DNA of 64,000 bases from Mastigocoleus sp. MO_188.B34 (GTDB taxonomy: Bacteria > Cyanobacteriota > Cyanobacteriia > Cyanobacteriales > Nostocaceae): contig NZ_JASJDK010000015.1 in NCBI RefSeq assembly GCF_030065675.1, positions 1-64,000 of the forward strand, read 5' to 3'. Below, piece after piece: positions 37,205 through 45,933 of this stretch; positions within the stretch are counted from its first letter, which is position 1, and each line of letters begins with the position of its first letter. A program made the translations under genes and the position numbers. Under the pieces are notes generated by a model that saw only the letters and a list, made by a program, of their open reading frames with translations, searched no databases and was not told where the DNA came from.

Positions 37205-38857
37205 ATGATTACAATTTGGCAAAATATAACGCAAGTGATGGCAATGGGTTTGTCTACCAAGACAGAGAGATATTTGGCACAAGTGCCTATTTCTCCTGTT
37301 TCCCAGGCAGATGGAATTCAGGATGCCGTTAACAAATCTTTTGGGCAAGTTATTGAAATAGTACCAAGTTTGCTTGGAGCCGTTGCAATCTTAGTGGTTG
37401 GTTGGCTAATTGCAATCCTGGCTAAAGCAATAGTTCAGGGAATTCTCAAGCGAACTAACTTAGATAATCGAATTGCTGCTGGTTTAACTGGTCGCGATGA
37501 CGTACCCGAAGTAGAAAGCTTTGTATCTGGTTTAGTTTTCTGGATTATCTTGCTCATAACGGTAGTAGCCGTTTTAGATAAGCTCCAACTAAAGGTTGCT
37601 TCTCAACCACTAAATGCTTTTCTAATTCAAATTGGTGATTTCTTACCTAAGTTAATTGGGGCGGGTATTCTTTTGGGGGTAGCCTGGGTAGTGGCGACTC
37701 TAGTCAAAATGCTTGCAGTAAGAGCACTAAATGCATTTAGATTAGACGAGAAATTAAACGCACAACCACAAGATTCTGAATCTGCACCTAGCTTAAATCA
37801 GTTATCTCTCAGTGAGACAATTGGTAGCTCTTTGTACTGGTTGATTTTTTTGTTATTCCTCACGCCAGTACTAGATACTTTAGGATTACAACAAGCACTA
37901 CTACCAGTACAGACTTTAATTACCGAGATCCTGACTTTGCTACCAAATATTTTGGGAGCAGTAATTATTGGAACTGTGGGTTGGTTTGCTGCAAACATAG
38001 TGCGACGAATTGTTACTAACTTGCTATCAACAACAGGCGCAGATAATCTGGGAAGTCGCTTTGGCTTAAGTCCAGCTTCTGGAAGACAATCTTTATCAAG
38101 TATTGTCGGTACAATCGTCTATGTCCTAATTTTGATCCCCGTAGCAATTTCTGCACTGAGTACTTTACAAATTCAAGCGATTTCCGTACCGGCGATCGCA
38201 ATGTTGCAACAAGTCCTCAATGCTCTACCATTAATCTTCACAGCTACGGCAATTTTACTAATTTCCTACTTTTTGGGTCGGTTTATTTCCGAATTGGTGA
38301 CCAGTATTCTCACAAGTGTGGGTTTCAACAATATATTTAGCATTTTAGGTCTACCAACACCCACAAGAAGAACTGAAGCTACCTCAGAGGGTGAAACTGC
38401 TCCTGCAGTAACAACTCGCACACCTTCGGAAGTTTTAGGTGTTATCGTCCAAGTAGGTATTATGCTGTTTGCGACGGTAGCTGCACTCAATATTCTGCAA
38501 ATTCCTGCACTGACAACCTTAGTACAAGGTATTTTGGTGATTTTCGGCCAGATTTTGTCTGGTTTAGTTGTATTTGCAATAGGTCTATTCCTAGCTAACC
38601 TAGCCTTTAGCATTATCACTAGTTCTGGCAATCCTCAAGCAAGAGTATTAGGTCAGATCGCAAGAATTGCTATTATTGCTCTGGTATCGGCAATGGCATT
38701 GCAACAAATTGGCGTTGCTCCAAACATTGTTCAACTAGCCTTTGGTTTACTACTTGGTGCACTTGCAGTAGCTTTGGCTTTAGCCTTTGGTTTGGGAGGT
38801 CGCGACATCGCTGCTCAACAAGTTCAAGAATGGCTTAACTCATTTAAGAGTAAATAA
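37205..38857 (+). CDS. Multi-span membrane protein with conserved TM-helix repeats (mechanosensitive-channel related)
   Basis: A 550-residue inner-membrane protein. At least five copies of a two-helix unit are visible, each with a segment of the type LPNILGAVIIGTVGWFAANIVRRIV or VPSLLGAVAILVVGWLIAILAKAI followed by GLSP.SGRQSLSSIVG-like turns. This repeat is the TM_helix element found in small mechanosensitive-channel-like proteins. The cytoplasmic beta domain of true MscS is absent. It ends in a short soluble helix (RDIAAQQVQEWLNSFKSK). A role in osmotic or ion flux is plausible but not shown. The N-terminus has no cleavable signal. Confidence 0.8.
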   Translation: MITIWQNITQVMAMGLSTKTERYLAQVPISPVSQADGIQDAVNKSFGQVIEIVPSLLGAVAILVVGWLIAILAKAIVQGILKRTNLDNRIAAGLTGRDDVPEVESFVSGLVFWIILLITVVAVLDKLQLKVASQPLNAFLIQIGDFLPKLIGAGILLGVAWVVATLVKMLAVRALNAFRLDEKLNAQPQDSESAPSLNQLSLSETIGSSLYWLIFLLFLTPVLDTLGLQQALLPVQTLITEILTLLPNILGAVIIGTVGWFAANIVRRIVTNLLSTTGADNLGSRFGLSPASGRQSLSSIVGTIVYVLILIPVAISALSTLQIQAISVPAIAMLQQVLNALPLIFTATAILLISYFLGRFISELVTSILTSVGFNNIFSILGLPTPTRRTEATSEGETAPAVTTRTPSEVLGVIVQVGIMLFATVAALNILQIPALTTLVQGILVIFGQILSGLVVFAIGLFLANLAFSIITSSGNPQARVLGQIARIAIIALVSAMALQQIGVAPNIVQLAFGLLLGALAVALALAFGLGGRDIAAQQVQEWLNSFKSK

Positions 38858-38914
38858 TGAAGAGGGATTGTTATTAACTAATTAGTTTGCGACAGTTGCC
38901 TATTATTACATAAG

Positions 38915-38936
38915 CCCCATCACCTATTCGGTGGGG
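38915..38936. terminator. Hairpin between convergent genes
   Basis: CCCC and CACC pair with GGTG and GGG around TATTC. A T-rich stretch (CTTTTTATTTTTAG) follows about 20 bases later. It lies between the channel gene and the convergent GTPase gene. Confidence 0.4.
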
Positions 38937-38959
38937 TTGTTCGCTCCCACTTTTTATTT

Positions 38960-40447
38960 TTAGCTTCTTGCAACAAACTTTAGTTGTAACTCCTCTTTAA
39001 TCTGGTTGAGAATTGAATGTTCATCTAAGGTTCCTAGGATTTTATTGATTACGGCTTTCGGTCCATCGGGTCCCCAGGTGGCTCCATTTGCTAAGTAGGC
39101 TTTGGTCACCTGTCCCAAACCATAGGAAGAAACGCCAGCTACTCCTGCTTGTGTTAACGCTACTGATACATAGGGACCCAAAGAAATACCTCCTGTAGCA
39201 GGTGCAGATATACCAAGTAAAGTTTTTAAAGAACTTAATCCTAAATTGGCAAGTAATTCACTAGCACTGATACCACCCATACTGAGGGCGATTTTTTGTA
39301 ATAATTTAACTGCTCCTGTTTCAGTCATAGGAATGCCATAAAGCTTAGACAACCCAAGAATCATAAAAATATCAATTACAGCACCACTAAGAATATCAAT
39401 AACTGTCAGAGGATTGAGTGCTATGGCAATAGCCTTAGTCATTGTGGCTTTCCAAATCAGTTCTTCGGCACATTCATCCCTAATGCTTAGTTTACGCTCC
39501 AGTAATTGCTCGTTGATGTTATCTGCATAAACCATTGTGTTGAGTGCTACTAGAGCCTTACCTTCACGTTGAAGAATTTCTAATATTTTCAGTTTTAATT
39601 CACCGATTTTCGCTTTACCCCGAGCCAATCTTATACCTTTAGTACCATCTGCATTACGAGTGATAGTTTTTACTAGCGGCGATGCAGATGTCATAACGAT
39701 GTCATCTGGGGATAATAATTCTTTGACCCTTTCATTACGAATTTTCTGGTAAATGGCTAAACGATCAGTTTTGGGATATTGATCTACTTTGTTCAAAACT
39801 AACAAAATAGGTTTACCTGCTTCTCTTAGCTGAGCAAGAGCAATGTATTCTAATTTTGTTATGTCACCAGAAACAACAAATAAGATTAGATCGGCTTGTT
39901 TAGCTATTTTTTCTGCTAAAGCAGTACGGGTCTCTCCATCAACCTCATCTAATCCTGGAGTGTCAATTAATTCCACCTGCGCTCCAGATTTATCATTTGC
40001 AGGAAAAGTCGCTCGCAAAGCCCTTTCATTGCTGCCAATGGTTTCTTCTGTTAACGACCAATTAACTCGTTGTGCAGTCTGAGTAACACCATGCAATGGA
40101 CCTGTTTCAAATACTTCCTCACCCACCAAAGCATTAAGAAGAGAAGACTTACCCCTTCCAACCATACCAAAAGCCGCAATTTGTACCACCATGCTTTCCA
40201 GTTTATCGAGCATGGTTTCTAATTCAGAAATTTCATTTTCTAACCCCTGTTTTTCCTGGGAAGTTAGATCCAGGTTTGTAACTAAACTTTGTAGGGCTTT
40301 CTTGGCTTGTTTGTAATTAAGTTCCGATTGAATTTCTTCAAAGTTAAAAATAGCACTTTCTAATTCTTCATCCCAATTTGGCATGTTTTTATTGCCATGG
40401 GAAGAATTGCTGTCCTGTGGTTCGGGTGAAGGTAATCTCGAAGTCAT
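38960..40447 (-). CDS. Dynamin-like/Era-like GTPase with C-terminal DUF697-type domain
   Basis: A 495-residue GTPase. After a Pro/Ser-rich head and a coiled coil (about 40-88) come G1 GMVGRGKS at 94-101, G3 DTPGLDEVDG at 162-171 and G4 NKVD at 219-222. The C-terminal 170 residues are Ala/Gly/Leu-rich helices (AIALNPLTVIDILSGAVIDIFMILGLSKLYG) of the DUF697 type, suited to membrane association. Such proteins are widespread in cyanobacteria and have been linked to membrane or cell-envelope maintenance, but the role here is not known. The gene is divergent to tpiA by about 240 bp. Confidence 0.8.
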   Translation of the reverse strand: MTSRLPSPEPQDSNSSHGNKNMPNWDEELESAIFNFEEIQSELNYKQAKKALQSLVTNLDLTSQEKQGLENEISELETMLDKLESMVVQIAAFGMVGRGKSSLLNALVGEEVFETGPLHGVTQTAQRVNWSLTEETIGSNERALRATFPANDKSGAQVELIDTPGLDEVDGETRTALAEKIAKQADLILFVVSGDITKLEYIALAQLREAGKPILLVLNKVDQYPKTDRLAIYQKIRNERVKELLSPDDIVMTSASPLVKTITRNADGTKGIRLARGKAKIGELKLKILEILQREGKALVALNTMVYADNINEQLLERKLSIRDECAEELIWKATMTKAIAIALNPLTVIDILSGAVIDIFMILGLSKLYGIPMTETGAVKLLQKIALSMGGISASELLANLGLSSLKTLLGISAPATGGISLGPYVSVALTQAGVAGVSSYGLGQVTKAYLANGATWGPDGPKAVINKILGTLDEHSILNQIKEELQLKFVARS

Positions 40448-40688
40448 ACCAATTTTACTTTATATTTTAGATGAATATATTCAGATTTAGATTTTAGATT
40501 GGCTCCTCTTTCCATCGTAGTGATTTTTGTCATTTCCCATTGCTGTTTTCCGTATCTGTGTAAATTCATTACTGACTATCAATTAGCAACTAACAGTTAC
40601 TAATTACTCGTAATCAATGACTAATGGCTCAAAAAAGTCATAAACTAAAAATGCATTGTGTAGCTAATGAGTCTTGACTAAATCACCT

Positions 40689-41414
40689 GTGCGAAAAATT
40701 GTTATTGCTGGCAACTGGAAAATGTTCAAAACCCAGGTAGAGTCCAAGGAATTTTTACAAGGATTTCTGCCCTGCTTGGAGGAAACCCCCCAAGATAGAG
40801 AAGTAGTACTATGTGTACCTTTTACTGATTTAAGTGTCTTATCAAAGAATTTACATGGCTCTCGCGTCAATTTGGGGGCACAAAACATCCATTGGGAAGA
40901 AGAGGGTGCATATACGGGTGAAATTTCCGGACCAATGCTAAAAGAAACTGGAGTGCGCTACGTTATTGTTGGTCATAGCGAGCGACGACAACATTTCGGA
41001 GAAACTGACGCCACCGTTAACCTACGCCTCAAAGCTGCCCAAAAATATGGCTTAACTCCAATTCTATGCGTTGGTGAAACTAAACAACAACGAGATGTGG
41101 GAGAAACAGAGGCACTAATTGCTTCCCAATTAGAAAAAGACTTAGTAGGTATTGACCAAGAAAATTTAGTGATCGCTTATGAGCCCATTTGGGCTATCGG
41201 TACTGGCGATACTTGTGAAGCAACTGAAGCTAACCGAGTTATTGGTTTAATTCGCAGTCAACTAAATAACCCTAAGACACCAATTCAGTACGGTGGTTCT
41301 GTTAAGCCGGGCAATGTTGATGATATCATGGCCCAACCAGAAATTGATGGGGCTTTGGTTGGTGGTGCTTCTCTGGAAGCAAAAAGCTTTGCTCGAATTG
41401 TGAATTATGAATAA
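40689..41414 (+). CDS. tpiA: Triosephosphate isomerase
   Basis: A TIM-barrel enzyme of glycolysis and the Calvin cycle. GNWKM carries the catalytic Asn and Lys, GHSERR the catalytic His and [11 protein letters not shown] the catalytic Glu. [13 protein letters not shown] is the phosphate loop. I chose the GTG at 40689, giving [12 protein letters not shown] and 241 residues, the usual cyanobacterial start and length. A TTG at 40674 would add five residues. Neither start has a strong ribosome site. A terminator follows at 41509. Confidence 0.95.
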   Translation: MRKIVIAGNWKMFKTQVESKEFLQGFLPCLEETPQDREVVLCVPFTDLSVLSKNLHGSRVNLGAQNIHWEEEGAYTGEISGPMLKETGVRYVIVGHSERRQHFGETDATVNLRLKAAQKYGLTPILCVGETKQQRDVGETEALIASQLEKDLVGIDQENLVIAYEPIWAIGTGDTCEATEANRVIGLIRSQLNNPKTPIQYGGSVKPGNVDDIMAQPEIDGALVGGASLEAKSFARIVNYE

Positions 41415-41508
41415 CTGATGAGTAAAATCTAAACTCCCAAGCAACACAAAAAACTATAAGCTTTGGATGTTAATCTCCTTTTGAGGTGAAGAAATTATAG
41501 AAGGAAGC

Positions 41509-41560
41509 AAGAAGATAGAGAAGATGGAGAAACTCTTAGTTTCTTCCTTGTCTTCTTTTT
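41509..41560 (+). terminator. tpiA terminator
   Basis: AAGAAGA (41509-41515) pairs with TCTTCTT (41551-41557). Inside this GGAGAAACT and AGTTTCTTCC pair with one bulge. A T-run follows (TCTTCTTTTTCG). Confidence 0.6.
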
Positions 41561-41664
41561 CGTTTCGTTAATTAATCCCTCAACGATCTCGATTTTTGTG
41601 AAGTATATTTTCGTGTTAATTAATTGCTGTAGTAACGCTCTGCAGATTTGCGAACAGAACTCAA

Positions 41665-41767
41665 TCCTAACTCCTGACTCCTGCTGTGCTTACGCCCCGC
41701 TAGACCGCGCCTGCGGCGAACGCTAACGCTCGTTAGAGCGTGTTCTGTCCTGACTCCTGATTCCTGA
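41665..41767. repeat. Second copy of the heptamer-bracketed GC-rich repeat
   Basis: CCTAACTCCTGACTCCTG heptamers lead into GCTGTGCTTACGCCCCGCTA, identical to the unit at 12572-12591. Then GC-rich inverted repeats follow (GACCGCGCCTGCGGC, AACGCTAACGCTCGTTAGAGCG) and the heptamer theme resumes (CCTGACTCCTGATTCCTG). It abuts the folP start. Confidence 0.8.
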
Positions 41768-41771
41768 ATAA

Positions 41772-42638
41772 ATGCCATACCAAAAGCAAAATCTAAAAAA
41801 ACTAGTCGTTCGTGATCGCTGCTTTGTCTGGGGTAAGCAAACTTATATAATGGGCGTACTAAATGTCACGCCCGATAGTTTTAGTGACGGAGGTGAATTC
41901 AATCAACCGATTGCAGCTCTAGCCCAAGCCCATCACCTAGTTGCAGAAGGAGCTGACATCATCGATATTGGGGGTCAATCAACTAGACCTGGAGCAGAAC
42001 AAATTTCCCTTTCTGAGGAACTTGATCGGGTACTAAGTACCCTAGAAGCTGTACGTCAAGAAGTAAATTTACCAATTTCAGTTGATACCACCAGAGCCGC
42101 AGTCGCTAAAGCAGCAATTGAAGCTGGAGCGGATATAATCAACGATATTTCTGGTGGTACCTTCGATCCAGAAATGTTACCTTTAGTTGCTCAAGCCCAA
42201 GTACCGATCATATTAATGCATATTCGTGGTAATCCTACCACAATGCAAAAGCTGACAAATTACCAGAATTTACTGCAAGAAGTCTATAATTTTTTAGAGA
42301 AACAAGTTACATTCGCGATTAAAATTGGTATTGAGCCATCAAAAATTATCATCGATCCCGGAATTGGCTTTGCTAAAAATTACGAGCAAAATATAGAAAT
42401 TTTCCATAAACTGCCTTTATTTGAAAAACTTAACTGTCCGATTTTAATTGGAGCATCTCGTAAAAGCTTCATTGGGAAAATTTTAAATCAACCAGACCCG
42501 AAGGCACGAGTCTGGGGAACAGCTGCGGCATGTTGTGCGGCAATTTTTCAAGGTGCCGATATTTTACGAGTTCATGATGTTCAACAGATGCGTGAGGTAT
42601 CCTTGGTCGCCGACGCACTGATGAGAACGCGAACATAG
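41772..42638 (+). CDS. folP: Dihydropteroate synthase
   Basis: A 288-residue TIM-barrel enzyme that joins 4-aminobenzoate to the pterin diphosphate in folate synthesis. GVLNVTPDSFSDGGEF (about residues 28-43) is the diphosphate/Mg loop, DIGGQSTRPGAEQI the second signature, then NDISGG, LMHIRGNPTTMQ and ILIGASRKSFIGKIL. All sites targeted by sulfonamides in this family are present. The 12-residue N-terminal extension is unremarkable. The repeat unit at 41665 ends just 4 bp before the ATG, so the promoter and ribosome site lie in or before repeat DNA. Confidence 0.95.
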   Translation: MPYQKQNLKKLVVRDRCFVWGKQTYIMGVLNVTPDSFSDGGEFNQPIAALAQAHHLVAEGADIIDIGGQSTRPGAEQISLSEELDRVLSTLEAVRQEVNLPISVDTTRAAVAKAAIEAGADIINDISGGTFDPEMLPLVAQAQVPIILMHIRGNPTTMQKLTNYQNLLQEVYNFLEKQVTFAIKIGIEPSKIIIDPGIGFAKNYEQNIEIFHKLPLFEKLNCPILIGASRKSFIGKILNQPDPKARVWGTAAACCAAIFQGADILRVHDVQQMREVSLVADALMRTRT

Positions 42639-42661
42639 ATTGAGGTTATTTTTTCGCTTAA

Positions 42662-43510
42662 TTAAGCAGCACCATTACCATTTTCAGATTCTCCATGGAG
42701 ACTTTCTTCTACTACTTCTTCAGTAATAATTTGATTGTAGACCTCACCTGATTTTATGGGATCCATAAACACAATCTTGGCATTTTTACTCTCACTGAGT
42801 TTTTGACTTGCATCTACGTAATCTTGAGCTACAAGGTAACGAAGAATGTCTTTGGTGTCTGGATTGCTACGTAAAGCTTCAGCAATAATTTGCATAGAGG
42901 TTCTAGTAGCTTCTGCTTTTTTAATAGCCGCTTGACGCTCCCCTTCAGCTTCAGCAATCACAGCCCGTTTTTTCATCTCAGCTGCGTTTTGCTCTGCCAT
43001 TGATTCTTGTACGCTCTGTGGAGGTTTAATATCCTGAATATCTACCCTGATAATCTCTACCCCCCAGTCCCTAGATGTACCATTAAGTATTTCTAATAGG
43101 GCTTGGTTCATCTCATTACGGGAAGCAATTGTTTCTTCCAAAGTACGTTCAGCAATGCTCGCCCGGAATTCCACTGTTACTAAGTTTGTCAGAGCTGTTT
43201 GAATATCATCGATTTTGTAGAAACTTTTTTCCATATCTATGATCTTCCAAAAAACAACTCCATCTACTTCTAAATAGACGTTGTCTCTGGTAATCACATT
43301 TTGGGGTTTAATGTCTAAAACCTGCTCTCTGACAGTGTCCTCCATGACAATTTGATCGAGTAGAGGAAAAATGAAGTTTATTCCCGGCTTTAGTTTTCGA
43401 CGATATTTTCCAAAGCGTTCTACCAAAGCCTCATTCCCTTCATTAATCATTTTGGTTGAACTCAAGGCATAACCCATGAGAATTAAGACCATTACAATGA
43501 TTTGATTCAT
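42662..43510 (-). CDS. SPFH/stomatin-like membrane protein
   Basis: A 282-residue protein, anchored by an N-terminal helix (IIVMVLILMGYALSS). The band-7 domain (about 20-190) contains GNEALVERFGKYRRKLKPGINFIFPLLDQIV and ASIAERTLEETIASRNEMNQALLEILNGTSRDWGVEIIRVDIQDIKPP. An Ala/Glu-rich coiled coil follows (AEMKKRAVIAEAEGERQAAIKKAEA). It matches the QmcA/Slr1128 type, which forms large membrane-bound oligomers. No NfeD protease gene is adjacent. The acidic tail (EEVVEESLHGESENGNG) is unusual but short. Confidence 0.9.
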   Translation of the reverse strand: MNQIIVMVLILMGYALSSTKMINEGNEALVERFGKYRRKLKPGINFIFPLLDQIVMEDTVREQVLDIKPQNVITRDNVYLEVDGVVFWKIIDMEKSFYKIDDIQTALTNLVTVEFRASIAERTLEETIASRNEMNQALLEILNGTSRDWGVEIIRVDIQDIKPPQSVQESMAEQNAAEMKKRAVIAEAEGERQAAIKKAEATRTSMQIIAEALRSNPDTKDILRYLVAQDYVDASQKLSESKNAKIVFMDPIKSGEVYNQIITEEVVEESLHGESENGNGAA

Positions 43511-44185
43511 CTGTTCTCCTATGAAGTTTTGAGGGGATTTTCTTTCGGGACAAGGTTATTATTGCCCCAATTTAAGTCTAAATGTTTTAATGCTGTATCG
43601 TGTATTGTTATTATCACACGGTAGACAGAGCAGGCAAGGAATTATTAGTCAATCTAAAAATTGATTACAATGGGATACTGGAAAATATGATTCTGGAAAT
43701 ATTGATTCTGGAAATATATTTATAAAAAGGAATTAAGAAAGAGAAAACAAGAATTAATTCTAAACTCCATTACTACATCAGCACGTTGTTTATAAGTACC
43801 CTGAGATTTTCAATGCGGACTTATAAATTAATGTTGATAAAAAAATACAACACTTTTAGAAAAAAAACACTAATGGGTCTTAACTAGATATGATTTTTAG
43901 CCCTACTTATGGATTGTTTAGTGTTGCCCGTAGTTGCCAAATAAAACTAAAAGTACATGTAATTATAAAATCAATGAATAAAATTAATTATTGGTTACAG
44001 GTATTAATTTTCGTTGTTGGAGATTAATAAAGGTAATGTGAAACCAAAAAAGTTTTAAGTTAGGACAGTTTTAAGTTAGGACAGTTTTAAGTTAGGACAG
44101 TTTCAAGTTCAGACGGTTTCAAGTTCAGATAATTTTAAACTCAGACAATTTCAAGTTCAAATAATTTTAAGTTCAAACAATTTAA
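43511..44185. other. Non-coding gap with tandem repeats
   Basis: No gene is supported. A short direct repeat ATTCTGGAAATAT occurs twice at about 43690-43719, and a 16-bp minisatellite lies at 44051-44178. Confidence 0.5.
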
Positions 44186-44188
44186 AAC
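44051..44188. repeat. 16-bp tandem repeat, eight full copies
   Basis: Three identical copies of AGTTTTAAGTTAGGAC (44051-44098) are followed by five that drift: AGTTTCAAGTTCAGAC, GGTTTCAAGTTCAGAT, AATTTTAAACTCAGAC, AATTTCAAGTTCAAAT and AATTTTAAGTTCAAAC. A partial ninth follows. Similarity falls steadily from left to right, so the left end is the youngest. It abuts the PSRP-3 terminator. Confidence 0.85.
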
Positions 44189-44227
44189 CGTCTGTAGCAT
44201 AACATTTAAAGTTATACACAGACGGTT
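44180..44227 (-). terminator. PSRP-3 gene terminator
   Basis: AACCGTCTGT (44186-44195) pairs with ACAGACGGTT (44218-44227). ATAAC/GTTAT extends the inner stem. On the minus strand TTTTAAATT follows. It lies about 80 bp behind the gene. Confidence 0.65.
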
Positions 44228-44304
44228 GAAAAATAAAAAATGTCTTAAAAAACAGAACTAAGCTCTGGAAAAGAAAAAGAGCAAAAGGATTTAATAGGAC
44301 AAAT

Positions 44305-44604
44305 TTAGTTACTACCAGTAAAGGCGACTTCCGGAAATTTAGCCTGTGCTTCATTCATTGGACGTCTTCTACCTTCTTCTTGCCAGTAATTAATTACTGC
44401 TGTTGCTTGGTTGAGTAACTCGACGCGATCAAGTTCAGTAATCCAGTGTTTTGACTCTAACTCTTGTTTTAACTCTTCCCAAGCATCGCTTCTGGGCCAA
44501 AAATAGTATTTGGTCAAAGGACTAGTACCTTTACCAACAACTTGATCTACCGCCAAAGCGACATTTTCATCTAACCAAAGTATTTTCAAAATAAACTTGG
44601 ACAA
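44305..44604 (-). CDS. 30S ribosomal protein PSRP-3 (Ycf65)
   Basis: A 99-residue protein. [20 protein letters not shown] followed by [34 protein letters not shown] is the Ycf65/PSRP-3 signature, a small-subunit ribosomal protein specific to cyanobacteria and plastids. The frame extends to a GTG at 44610, but the ribosome site GGAGG overlaps that codon. The TTG at 44604 lies 5 nt behind it and gives [11 protein letters not shown], the usual N-terminus, so TTG is taken as the start. The basic tail ([12 protein letters not shown]) is complete. Confidence 0.9.
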   Translation of the reverse strand: MSKFILKILWLDENVALAVDQVVGKGTSPLTKYYFWPRSDAWEELKQELESKHWITELDRVELLNQATAVINYWQEEGRRRPMNEAQAKFPEVAFTGSN

Positions 44605-44813
44605 GCACACCTCCGGGGAGTATCCGGGTTACATTAACAGCGATTGACTATTTTAACGTGACAAACACTATGTTGCACAAAAATTATTGCACAAAAATAA
44701 CTTACCGTAGATATAGAATTAAAATTTGCTGAATAAAAACGTCGATAATTGCAAATTGTATTAGATAAATTGCACAATTATTTTTATTCATTGCTTTCAG
44801 ATTATTATCGGAT

Positions 44814-45620
44814 ATGACAAACGAAAATTCACCTCTTGCGGTCGCAGTGTTTGATATTGACGGCGTGATTCGCGATGTGGGGGGCTCCTATAGGCGTGCA
44901 CTGGCTGATACGGTAGAGCATTTTACTGATGGAAGTTATCGTCCAACACCACACGATATTGATCGATTAAAGTCTGAAGGTCTGTGGAATAATGACTGGG
45001 AAGCATCCCAAGAATTGATTTATCGTTTCTTTGAATCTGAAGGTAATTCAAGAAATGAATTAAAACTTAATTACGATAATATTGTTGAGTTTTTTCAGTC
45101 ACGCTACCGAGGAGAAGATCCCGATAACTGGAGTGGTTATATTTGCCATGAGCCTTTGCTGGTGGAGCTTAAGTATTGGGACAATTTGACAGATGCTGGG
45201 ATCTCATGGGGATTTTTTAGTGGTGCGACACGGGCTTCTGCTAGTTATGTATTAGAACAACGTCTAGGTTTGCGATCGCCAACATTAGTTGCAATGGAGG
45301 ATGCACCTGGGAAACCAGATCCCACTGGACTTTTTAAGACGATAGAATCCTTAGGGTTGAAAGCGAATGAGCTTGCAAGCCCAATATTTTATGTAGGGGA
45401 TACGGTCGCTGATATGCATACTGTAAACAAAGCAAAATCTTTATTTCCCCAACAGACTTGGATTGCTGTTGGCATTCTTCCACCTCATACTCAAGAAACT
45501 GCAGCTACAAGGGAAGCTTACATTCAAACATTGATTGATGCGGGAGCGTCAACAGTTTTAAGTAACATCCAAGAATTATCACCAGAAAAAATTCAATACC
45601 TACTTGAAAGTAAAGCCTAA
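44814..45620 (+). CDS. HAD-superfamily hydrolase (TIGR01548-like)
   Basis: A 268-residue phosphatase-fold protein. VAVFDIDGVIRDVGGSYRRAL holds the nucleophile Asp and the acid Asp. FFSGATRASASYVLEQRLGL is motif II, GKPDPTGLF the motif III lysine region and FYVGDTVADMHTVNKAKS motif IV. The spacing matches the HAD subfamily TIGR01548, found in cyanobacteria and sometimes listed as related to histidinol-phosphatase. The substrate is not known. It is monocistronic, followed by a 313-bp gap. Confidence 0.8.
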   Translation: MTNENSPLAVAVFDIDGVIRDVGGSYRRALADTVEHFTDGSYRPTPHDIDRLKSEGLWNNDWEASQELIYRFFESEGNSRNELKLNYDNIVEFFQSRYRGEDPDNWSGYICHEPLLVELKYWDNLTDAGISWGFFSGATRASASYVLEQRLGLRSPTLVAMEDAPGKPDPTGLFKTIESLGLKANELASPIFYVGDTVADMHTVNKAKSLFPQQTWIAVGILPPHTQETAATREAYIQTLIDAGASTVLSNIQELSPEKIQYLLESKA

Positions 45621-45933
45621 AAATAAAACTTGAAAAACATCTGAATTTTTACAAGCTCATAATTTTTATAGTCGTAAATTTTGTAGTCAAAGATTTACCT
45701 TAATCGGCATATTTAGTGTGCCCATTTTTATTTTTTATTTGAAGACGAACATGAATGATATTGGCAAACGCTTAATTTATGTGTTTTGTTTGCTTGTTAA
45801 AATTTTATCTCAACAACAATTGACAAGTATTATCAAATACAATAATAATATTCCTTATGGTTTACATTTGTTAGAAAAATTTATTAATAAAAACAACTAA
45901 TAAAATAAGCTAATAAGAGATTATGCCAATGCC
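45621..45933. other. Gap before the copper oxidase gene
   Basis: A 60-codon open frame (45718-45900, from GTG; ATG at 45751) has a hydrophobic stretch but no ribosome site and an Asn/Ile/Lys-rich, AT-driven composition, so it is not called. No other feature is seen. Confidence 0.4.

Noticed and set aside
37798-38631. Several minus-strand frames of 60 to 121 codons
   Set aside because: All lie inside the channel-type gene, whose plus-strand frame carries clear repeated membrane helices.
44051-44188. Possible CRISPR array
   Set aside because: The 16-bp units are contiguous without spacers and diverge in one direction; it is a minisatellite. No cas gene is near.
45718-45900. 60-codon open frame with a hydrophobic middle before the copper oxidase gene
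   Set aside because: It starts with GTG, has no ribosome site, and its Asn/Ile/Lys/Leu composition is what AT-rich DNA gives by chance.
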